Positions 57,195-64,000 of a DNA stretch of 64,000 nucleotides are shown one piece after another. The translations under genes and the position numbers were made by a program. The notes beneath the pieces are model-generated. The model had not been told where the DNA came from. It did not search any database and worked only from the letters and a program-made list of their open reading frames with translations. This DNA is from Bacteroidales bacterium UBA1745 (GTDB taxonomy: Bacteria > Bacteroidota > Bacteroidia > Bacteroidales > UBA932): contig DCHT01000044.1 in assembly GCA_002314885.1 (NCBI GenBank), positions 41,953-105,952 of the forward strand, read 5' to 3'. How positions within the stretch are numbered: position 1 is the stretch's first letter; every line of letters starts with the position of its first letter.

Positions 57195-60100
57195 ATGAAG
57201 AAATTCCTTCTTTGTATGAGCTTGATCGCAGCTTTGGTGCTGAGTCCGTTCTCGGCATTCGCCCAGACCAAGCACACCGTCACAGGTGTCGTGACGGACA
57301 CTGATGGACTTCCTCTCATCGGTGCGGGTGTCCTCATCAAGGGCACGACCAGCGGCACGGTTACCGATGCAAACGGTAACTACAGCATATCCGTTACTGA
57401 TGAACAGGAAATCGAATTCTCCTACCTTGGCTACTCCAGTGTTGTCGAGAAGCCTGGTCAGAGAGCCATCATCAACGTGTCACTCGAGGTTGACAACGTC
57501 CTCGAAGATGCAGTCGTCGTGGGTTACGGTACCCAGTCCCGCAAGACCTTGACCACTTCGATCTCCAAGATTGACGGTGACAAGCTTGCCGACGCACCTG
57601 TGTCAACCGTAGCCGACGCTCTCAAGGGCAAGGTGACCGGTATGCACATCGTTTCCAACAACAACCTTCCTGGTGAGGCTCCGACCATTATGGTCCGTGG
57701 TGGTTCTTCCATCAACCGAAGCAATGCCCCTCTCTGCCTCGTGGACGGCGTGGAGCGTTCATTCGAAGACCTCAACCCTAACGACATCGAGAGCATCGAA
57801 GTCCTCAAGGATGCCGCTGCAGCCGCCATCTACGGTAGCCGCGCTTCCAACGGTGTAATCATCGTCACCACCCGCAAGGGCAACCAGTTCAAGGCCCCTC
57901 AGATCGTTTTCGACGTACAGGTTGGCTTCAACTCTCCATCCCGCAAATGGAATCTCGCCAATGCTCAGGAGTATCTCTCAATCATACGTCCTGCAGCGGC
58001 TTTGGGTCCTAACTCAGCCCTCGTCCTCGACGGTGCAAACGGTGCCGGTGTGGGCAACACCTCTTCCACTGCGGTTTACTCCACCCGCTATCTCAATGCA
58101 GGTGAGGAAGTTCCTGCCGGTTATATGTCTATGGCCGATCCTGTCGACCCTAGCAAGACCATCATCTTCTCTGACCACGACTGGCAGAGCGATTGGTACA
58201 GCCCGGCGCTCTACCATAAGGAGTATATAGGTATCAATGGTGGTAACCAGAATGTGAAGTACGCTGCTTCAGTCGGTTATATGCAGGACCTCGGAATGGT
58301 CGCAATGTCCGGCTACAAGAACTTCACTATGCACGGCAAGACCAGCTTCAAGATCACCAAGACCCTCGAGGCTACCACCACCTTCGACTTCACCAAGAAC
58401 CTCAAGAACCCTCTCACCAGCAACTACTTCAATGCTCTGGGACGAGGCCTTATGATGGCTCCTACCCATATCGGCAAGTATGCGGACGGTTCATTTGCGA
58501 CCGGCGGTACCAATGCCAACCAGCAGTCTGCTGAATTCTATGAGACCTTCTACGACCGCGAGAACAGCCGTCAGAAGTTTATGGGCAGCCTCGGCCTCAA
58601 GTGGGAAATCACCGACTGGCTCACTGCAAATGCGCAGTATGCCTACTATGACAACTCTTACCGTGGCAGCTACTATGCCTATGGACAGATTGTTTCCGAG
58701 GAAGGCGGCGTGACCAACAACTTCATTTCCGGCACCCGTGCCACCAGTGAGTCCCGCACTCAGACAACCCGTCAGAACGTGCAGGCTTATCTCACCGCCA
58801 AGAAATCATTCGACAAGCACAGGATCGACGGTATGGTCGGCTATGACCTCGGTTATACCAAGTACAACAGCCTCTCCGCTTCTTCTTCAGGTGCTGAGGA
58901 CGACAAGCTTCCTTACATCCAGAGCGGTTCCAAAGGCGACGTACAGGCCGGTGAGGCTTCCACTTACGATGCCTCCAACACCGAATATGACACTGCCATA
59001 ATGTCCTTCTTCGGACGTGTGGGTTACAACTATGCTGACCGTTACATCGTTTCCGCTACATTCAGGGCCGACGGTTCATCCCTCTTCGCAAAGGGCAACC
59101 GCTGGGGCTATTTCCCTGGTGTGTCAGGCGCGTGGGTGATTTCAGAGGAGCCTTTCTTCAAGTCTTCGAACCTGAGTTCCACTATGAACAGCCTCAAGTT
59201 CCGTGTGTCCTACGGTCTCACCGGTAACAACGACATCAGCCGTACTTCTCCTCTGGGCTCCTACAGCCAGGGCGACTATGCCGGCTCAGCCATCCTCCTG
59301 CCTTCCAAGATGCAGAACGCCAACCTGAGGTGGGAGCAGACTGCATCTTTCGATGCCGGTATCGACATAGGTCTCCTCAATGACCGTGTACGCATCGTGG
59401 CTGACTATTATAATAAGGTCACCAGCAATATGATCTTCTCAATCACTCTCCCTGACACGGGCCAGATCGGCAGCGTCGAGGCCAATGTGGGCAGCGCCCG
59501 CTTCTACGGCTTCGAGCTCGAACTCCACACCGTGAACTTCCAGACCAGGGACTTCAGCTGGGAAACCGACCTCACCTATTCCTTCAGCCGCAACAAGGTC
59601 CTCAGCCTTCCTGAGGAATATGCATACGATATCCTCGATATGGACGGCAACCCTACTGGCAAGAAGGGATATCGTATCGGTGGTTACACTACTGCCAACG
59701 GATATCGCTTCGGCGGTATTGCAGTAGGCGAGCCTCTCGGACGTATCTGGGGCTATAAGACCGCAGGCATACTCCAGACCGACGAGGAAGCCGCTGCCGC
59801 CCTCTACGATACCCAGAGCCACGGTTACCGCCGTTCAGACGGAACTTCCGTGACCGGCCGCAAGGACGCAGGTGACTTCGAGTGGGTCAACCGTTATGGT
59901 ACTGCCAAGACGGCAGACGGATACGAGCAGATCGATGGAACCGACGTATTCTGCCTCGGTAATGTGACTCCTCATTCAACCGGTGGTCTCAACAACACCA
60001 TCCGTTGGAAGAACCTCAGTTTCAACATCTACTTTGACTACGCCATCGGTCACTCCATCTACAACTATATGAAGACCCGTATGGTCCAGAACACCCTCGG

Positions 60101-60521
60101 CTACTCCAACTCCAACGTTGACGTGTCCATCTTCAATGAGACCTGGAGGTATCCAGGCGACACCAAGACTGCTGCACGCTTCTTCCCTAATGACGCCGAC
60201 TATGGCAACAGGAACTACTCCCGCTGCTCCGACTTCAACGTGGAGAATGCAAGTTATCTCTGCCTCAGGGACGTAGCCATCTACTACGACCTTCCTGAGA
60301 ACTGGGTCAAGAAGGCGAAGATGAAGAAGGTTACCCTCGGCATCTCCGGCAATACCCTCCATTACTTCACTAAGGTGAGCGGCGCCATCTCTCCTGAGAC
60401 CGGTATCGCTGCCGATGCAGGCGGAAGCGATATGTACTCTTCTGTACAGATGGGTGCTTCCAACTCCAACATTATGCCTGCTGCGAGAACTGTGATGTTC
60501 AACGTAAAGATTACTTTCTAG
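57195..60521 (+). CDS. SusC/RagA family TonB-dependent outer-membrane receptor
   Basis: The protein has 1108 residues. After a signal peptide (ends AFAQ, residue 24) comes a carboxypeptidase-D regulatory-like domain (HTVTGVVTDTDGLPLIGAGVLIKG), then a plug with VVVGYGTQ, TVADALKGKVTGMHI, the MVRGGSSINRSNAPLCLVDGV motif and ASNGVIIVTTRKG. The remainder is a 22-strand beta-barrel ending in VKITF. It imports a ligand delivered by its SusD partner with energy from TonB. There is no N-terminal anti-sigma interaction extension. It heads a locus with SusD, BACON and GDPD genes, which suggests the ligand class. Confidence 0.94.
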   Translation: MKKFLLCMSLIAALVLSPFSAFAQTKHTVTGVVTDTDGLPLIGAGVLIKGTTSGTVTDANGNYSISVTDEQEIEFSYLGYSSVVEKPGQRAIINVSLEVDNVLEDAVVVGYGTQSRKTLTTSISKIDGDKLADAPVSTVADALKGKVTGMHIVSNNNLPGEAPTIMVRGGSSINRSNAPLCLVDGVERSFEDLNPNDIESIEVLKDAAAAAIYGSRASNGVIIVTTRKGNQFKAPQIVFDVQVGFNSPSRKWNLANAQEYLSIIRPAAALGPNSALVLDGANGAGVGNTSSTAVYSTRYLNAGEEVPAGYMSMADPVDPSKTIIFSDHDWQSDWYSPALYHKEYIGINGGNQNVKYAASVGYMQDLGMVAMSGYKNFTMHGKTSFKITKTLEATTTFDFTKNLKNPLTSNYFNALGRGLMMAPTHIGKYADGSFATGGTNANQQSAEFYETFYDRENSRQKFMGSLGLKWEITDWLTANAQYAYYDNSYRGSYYAYGQIVSEEGGVTNNFISGTRATSESRTQTTRQNVQAYLTAKKSFDKHRIDGMVGYDLGYTKYNSLSASSSGAEDDKLPYIQSGSKGDVQAGEASTYDASNTEYDTAIMSFFGRVGYNYADRYIVSATFRADGSSLFAKGNRWGYFPGVSGAWVISEEPFFKSSNLSSTMNSLKFRVSYGLTGNNDISRTSPLGSYSQGDYAGSAILLPSKMQNANLRWEQTASFDAGIDIGLLNDRVRIVADYYNKVTSNMIFSITLPDTGQIGSVEANVGSARFYGFELELHTVNFQTRDFSWETDLTYSFSRNKVLSLPEEYAYDILDMDGNPTGKKGYRIGGYTTANGYRFGGIAVGEPLGRIWGYKTAGILQTDEEAAAALYDTQSHGYRRSDGTSVTGRKDAGDFEWVNRYGTAKTADGYEQIDGTDVFCLGNVTPHSTGGLNNTIRWKNLSFNIYFDYAIGHSIYNYMKTRMVQNTLGYSNSNVDVSIFNETWRYPGDTKTAARFFPNDADYGNRNYSRCSDFNVENASYLCLRDVAIYYDLPENWVKKAKMKKVTLGISGNTLHYFTKVSGAISPETGIAADAGGSDMYSSVQMGASNSNIMPAARTVMFNVKITF

Positions 60522-60533
60522 GAGGACACGATT

Positions 60534-62039
60534 ATGAAAAAGACAATAAGAATATTTCTCGTAGCTGCTCTCGCTTCACTGGCAATGTCATCCTGTGACA
60601 TCCTTGACATCGAGTACGGTATGTCTCTCAACTCCACTACTATGTGGAAGGATCCGTCCGATCTGGAGAAATCGGTTCCTGGCATCTATTCCAGACTGCG
60701 CAGTTACTTCTCCGCGAACGAATGCAATGTTTTCTATCTCGGCGAAATCCGCGTGGGTGACTCCGTGTGGGGCCCGTCCCTCGAATCCAAGGTTGCCGAC
60801 AACTTCAAGATCGCCTGCCGCCACAGCACTCTCACAGGTTCTTCTACCATCGGCTGGAGCGGTCTCTATTCCACCATCGACCAGGCAAATGCCGTCCTCA
60901 AGTACGCTGATAAGTGCAATGCCACTCAGGACGTAGTGGACTGGGCTAGGGCTCAGGCTTATTTCGCCCGTGCATACTGCTACTTCTGGGCAGGCCGAAT
61001 CTGGGGCTACTGCCCAGTGAACCTCCTTCCTGTCGAGTCAACTGACCAGCCTGAGTGCTATCCTGACCAGAAGACTCCTGCAGAGGTGTTCGCTCAGGTA
61101 GAGGCTGACCTCGAGGCCTGTGAGGCGCTCCTTTCCTCTCTCGGTACCAGCAAGTACCTCGGCACCAAGGACGCATACTATATGCTCAAGGCTGAGTACG
61201 CTCTCTGGATGAACAGGGTGCAGGAAGGTGGCGATTCCTACCTGACTATGGCTGAGGATGCCCTGAATGCTATCGGTATTTCCGGTTCCAAGCTCCTCTC
61301 CAACTATGCAAATGTCTTCGACCGCACCAACAAATGCAACGCTGAGATCGTATTCGCTCTCAACAACGACGTCAACAACAAGGCCGGATATCAGGAGTAT
61401 TTCTGCCATCCGTCCAACCTCGTTGCCGCTGCTTACCGCAACAACCCTGTTCCTATCAGCTCCACTCAGTGGTGGGCACAGCCTCAGAGTATGGTGGACG
61501 CCTACAAGGCAAATGAAGCCGCAGGCGACACCCGCGTGAAGACCAACCTCGGTTACGGCCCTTACTCTGCTGCTGCCGACAAGCACGAGATGACCTGGTG
61601 CAACAAGCTCCGCGGTGATATGTCCGGCTCCAAGATCGTACACGACAACGACCTCATCTACTACCGCTACGCTTATGCAGTGATGATGATGGCTGAGCTC
61701 AAGTACTACAAGAAGGACTACGCAGGAGCAAATGCCGCCCTCAACATCATCGCAAAGCGTGCATACGGAGTGGACGACAAGTACACCAGCACCAAGGCTG
61801 AGGATGTGCTCAAGAACATCGTCTTCGAGTACACCTTCGAGTTCCCTGCAGAGGGTATGCTCTGGTTCCCGCTCATCCGTACCGGCGCCATCTGGGACTA
61901 TGTTCCTAACTCCGAGCGTCCTGACGAGACCTTCAGAACCCTCAAGGAGAAGAATCCTAACATCCTCCTCTGGCCTATCGCCAATGGCTCAATCAACAAG
62001 AACCCAGGCAAGATCCATCAGATCGAAGGTTGGTCATAA
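60534..62039 (+). CDS. SusD/RagB family outer-membrane lipoprotein
   Basis: The protein has 501 residues. A lipoprotein signal ends in MSSC at Cys21. The helical TPR-like architecture of SusD is visible in WSGLYSTIDQANAVLKYADK, RAQAYFARAYCYFWAGRIWG and KTPAEVFAQVEADLEACEALL, with a typical RagB C-terminus (EYTFEFPAEGMLWFPLIRTGAI). It covers the SusC barrel and captures the ligand at the cell surface. It is 12 bases downstream of the susC-like gene. Confidence 0.94.
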   Translation: MKKTIRIFLVAALASLAMSSCDILDIEYGMSLNSTTMWKDPSDLEKSVPGIYSRLRSYFSANECNVFYLGEIRVGDSVWGPSLESKVADNFKIACRHSTLTGSSTIGWSGLYSTIDQANAVLKYADKCNATQDVVDWARAQAYFARAYCYFWAGRIWGYCPVNLLPVESTDQPECYPDQKTPAEVFAQVEADLEACEALLSSLGTSKYLGTKDAYYMLKAEYALWMNRVQEGGDSYLTMAEDALNAIGISGSKLLSNYANVFDRTNKCNAEIVFALNNDVNNKAGYQEYFCHPSNLVAAAYRNNPVPISSTQWWAQPQSMVDAYKANEAAGDTRVKTNLGYGPYSAAADKHEMTWCNKLRGDMSGSKIVHDNDLIYYRYAYAVMMMAELKYYKKDYAGANAALNIIAKRAYGVDDKYTSTKAEDVLKNIVFEYTFEFPAEGMLWFPLIRTGAIWDYVPNSERPDETFRTLKEKNPNILLWPIANGSINKNPGKIHQIEGWS

Positions 62040-62051
62040 TAGATATAAGGT

Positions 62052-62489
62052 ATGAAAAAGTTCATTTCAATAATTTTTGCGGCTGTGCTCGTATGTGGCA
62101 CCTTCGCATCCTGTGACAAGGTCAACCTCGACGGTGCTGATCTGAAGACCCTTACCATCTCTTTCGACACTGATGGCAACACCCTGTCTTCATTCCCTTC
62201 AATCGGCGACGTTGTCACCAAGGCTGTCGTAATCAACCAGGGTTCCGTGAACCATAACGTGAACTGGACGGTTTCCGTCGACAACGATCCTGACTGGGTC
62301 AGCGTGATGAAGACCACCAAGATCAGCCATTATGTGGGAACATACGGCGGTGACGACCGCGACGTCGAGCTCCAGGCTGTGACCATCACCGTGGACCCTA
62401 ACACTACCGGCGCCAAGAGGGTAGCGGTTCTCCGCTTCACCGTGGCAGACGGCAGCTCCATTTCCACTCAGTTGACTCAGAGCAAGTAA
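62052..62489 (+). CDS. small lipoprotein with BACON-like domain
   Basis: The protein has 145 residues. A lipoprotein signal ends in FASC at Cys21. The mature part is one beta-sandwich domain with NVNWTVSVDNDPDWVSVMK and RVAVLRFTVADGSSISTQLTQ, the BACON pattern. BACON domains are often found in surface proteins of polysaccharide-utilisation loci and may bind ligands or act as spacers. Its position right after SusD is typical for a surface-binding protein. Confidence 0.75.
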   Translation: MKKFISIIFAAVLVCGTFASCDKVNLDGADLKTLTISFDTDGNTLSSFPSIGDVVTKAVVINQGSVNHNVNWTVSVDNDPDWVSVMKTTKISHYVGTYGGDDRDVELQAVTITVDPNTTGAKRVAVLRFTVADGSSISTQLTQSK

Positions 62490-62490
62490 T

Positions 62491-63396
62491 ATGAGAGCAT
62501 TAAGATTATATATCCCGTTCATAGCCGCCGCACTTCTCTGTGCGGCAGGCTGTGACGACGGGCTTGACGTCAAACCTAAGGATCCTACCGGAGGAAGCGA
62601 CACTCCTGCCGCAACGGTGACGGAACCTGCTGCCTGCAGCAACAAGATCGTTGCCCACAGGGGAGGCTCTGCCGAATGCGGTCAGCCGGACAATTCCATC
62701 GCTTCCCTCAAGTATGCGATGTCCCTCAAGCTGTACGCGTCCGAATGCGACATCTATTGGACAAAGGACAATGACATCATCATCGCCCACGCAGACGACA
62801 AGTATCAGATCAATGGCCTGCTCCCTTGGGAGCATACAGTCGCTGAACTTCGAGAGGCCGGCAAACTCAAGAACGGGGAGCAGCTTCCGACTCTCTCCGA
62901 CTTCCTGAAGACCGTGATGGTGGAAGGCAACTGCACCAAGCTCTGCCTTGATATCAAGTACACAAGCCCTACTGACTATGCCGTCAAGGCTGTCTCCCGT
63001 GCCTGTCAGATAATCAAGGCCGCAAATGGACAGAACTTCTGCGAGTTCATCTGCACTGGCAACACAACCGTCGCTATGACGGCAGCCCAGTGTATGACCG
63101 TCTATAAGATACCTGTAGGCTGGATGGCCAATTCCGATCCTTCAACCCACAAGGCCAAGGGCTTTACCTGGGCTAACCTCTCCGCCAAGAGCTATATGTC
63201 TCCATACGGCACCAGAACCATCGATGAGTTCGTCAAGGCCGGAATGGAAATCAGCGTGTTCAATGTGGACAAGGCAGGCAGTACGGACGGCAATGCCGTA
63301 ACCTCTGATACCGATGTGAAGAACTACATCGACAATTACTCCAAACTCAGATTCATCTGCACTAACTATCCAAGTTGGCTCAAAAAACAGTTATAA
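62491..63396 (+). CDS. lipoprotein glycerophosphodiester phosphodiesterase
   Basis: The protein has 301 residues. A lipoprotein signal ends in CAAGC at Cys21, so it is an envelope enzyme. The GDPD barrel shows the catalytic HRG at 56-58 and the second histidine His100 (IIIAHAD). Metal ligands Glu85 and Asp87 are in SECDIYWTKDND, and PDNS at 66-69 stands in for the usual PENT. Family members split glycerophosphodiesters into glycerol-3-phosphate and an alcohol. The product would suit the glpABC genes five kilobases upstream. It starts one base after the BACON gene stop. Close relatives can act on other phosphodiesters, so the substrate is inferred. Confidence 0.87.
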   Translation: MRALRLYIPFIAAALLCAAGCDDGLDVKPKDPTGGSDTPAATVTEPAACSNKIVAHRGGSAECGQPDNSIASLKYAMSLKLYASECDIYWTKDNDIIIAHADDKYQINGLLPWEHTVAELREAGKLKNGEQLPTLSDFLKTVMVEGNCTKLCLDIKYTSPTDYAVKAVSRACQIIKAANGQNFCEFICTGNTTVAMTAAQCMTVYKIPVGWMANSDPSTHKAKGFTWANLSAKSYMSPYGTRTIDEFVKAGMEISVFNVDKAGSTDGNAVTSDTDVKNYIDNYSKLRFICTNYPSWLKKQL

Positions 63397-63402
63397 CAGA
63401 TT

Positions 63403-64000
63403 ATGAAGACATTCAATAAAATAATGGCTGCTGCGCTTGTCTGCCTCGGACTTGCATCCTGCAACGTCAACGAGCTCGTTCCGGACAGCGTTGACAAGTC
63501 AGTGTCATTCGCAAAGAAAAGCCTGAACATAGGCAAGGCTGGCGACACCCAGATCATCGGTGTGAATGCCAAGGCTGACTGGACTCTTGGCTGCGACGCC
63601 AATTGGGTCAAGCTCGCTCCTCTCTCAGGTACCTCTGCAACCAAGAGCATCACCGTCACAGTCGATACTCCAAACGAAACGGAAGAAGACCGCGTTGCAC
63701 TGGTGATCATCACCAATACTGCGAACCCTAGCCAGACCGACACCCTCAAGGTGACTCATCTCTGGAAGGATACCGGCAGCAAGATCATCGATGCCGACAG
63801 TTTCTTCGCCTTCCTCGAGAACGCCGGCTCATACTCCGATTCTGACGAGGTTGAGATAGATGCCGATATCGATCTCGGTGGTGCGACCCTCACTCCTGCA
63901 GGCAGCTTCCTTGGCATCCTCAAGGGTAAGAACCACAAGATCTACAACTTCAAGATCGAGTCTGCCGGTACCAGTGCATCCCTCATCGTGGAGAACAAGG
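63403..64000 (+). CDS. BACON-domain lipoprotein, 3' end outside window
   Basis: The visible part is 199 residues and the frame is open at the right edge. A lipoprotein signal ends in LASC at Cys20. Residues about 35-120 are a BACON domain (LNIGKAGDTQIIGVNAKADWTLGCDANWVKLAP, ending LKVTHLWK). After residue 125 a different segment begins (DSFFAFLENAGSYSDSDEVEIDADIDLGG ... FLGILKGKNHKIYNFKIES), which looks like the start of a GLUG-like or beta-helix domain. It is probably a surface ligand-binding protein of the Sus locus. Confidence 0.8.
   Translation, partial: MKTFNKIMAAALVCLGLASCNVNELVPDSVDKSVSFAKKSLNIGKAGDTQIIGVNAKADWTLGCDANWVKLAPLSGTSATKSITVTVDTPNETEEDRVALVIITNTANPSQTDTLKVTHLWKDTGSKIIDADSFFAFLENAGSYSDSDEVEIDADIDLGGATLTPAGSFLGILKGKNHKIYNFKIESAGTSASLIVENK

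Overview
The window is gene-dense (roughly mid-50s % GC by eye) and reads as a chromosome segment of a Bacteroidales bacterium. Supporting this are Bacteroidota -7 boxes (TAnnTTTG, often with a TTTG or TTG about 19-21 bp upstream), a SusC/SusD pair, BACON-type lipoproteins, and families that I recognise as Bacteroidota-enriched (DUF3276/PUR-alpha-like, DUF4252, DUF5606, long NusB). Anaerobic GlpABC fits a gut or rumen anaerobe. Assignment below the order is a guess and is not made. No gene-free stretch exceeds about 210 bp. I saw no rRNA, tRNA, IS element, phage gene or CRISPR array.

Layout. 1-10.4 kb: end of a hypothetical gene, rsmI, a helix-hairpin-helix protein; on the minus strand recA, a lipoprotein, trpS and an aldehyde dehydrogenase; then divergent rlmN, a patatin/outer-membrane phospholipase, recX and a small protein. 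10.5-16.4 kb: dut and murF, facing PAP2, obgE, a BACON-exonuclease/phosphatase lipoprotein and lysA. 16.5-23.6 kb: the complete operon hisG-D-C-B-H-A-F-IE behind a histidine leader peptide and attenuator. 23.6-28 kb: GH3 glycosidase, HAD hydrolase, YitT transporter. 28.1-31.1 kb: two ECF sigma modules with DUF4252 proteins and putative membrane anti-sigma partners. 31.2-37.5 kb: MATE transporter, upp, alpha/beta hydrolase, a hypothetical gene, fhs and manC.

37.6-47.7 kb is a minus-strand run: DUF3276, a small membrane protein, S9 peptidase, ABC exporter, VanZ-like protein, amidase, asnA and aldose epimerase. From a divergent promoter, nusB-yajC-ybbR-coaE-DUF5606-rimO-lipoprotein run on the plus strand (47.8-53.5 kb). 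53.5-64 kb holds glpA, an unusually short glpB and glpC. They are followed by a SusC/SusD locus carrying a BACON lipoprotein, a lipoprotein glycerophosphodiester phosphodiesterase and another BACON lipoprotein cut by the window edge.

The two most interesting systems are the his attenuator and the glp/Sus/GDPD locus. In the attenuator a 17-residue leader peptide with six histidines lies almost at the predicted 5' end of the transcript, and two mutually exclusive RNA stems follow. The glp/Sus/GDPD locus looks like an outer-membrane system that captures a glycerophosphodiester-containing compound, releases glycerol-3-phosphate and feeds it to the adjacent anaerobic dehydrogenase. That substrate is inferred from gene content, not shown.
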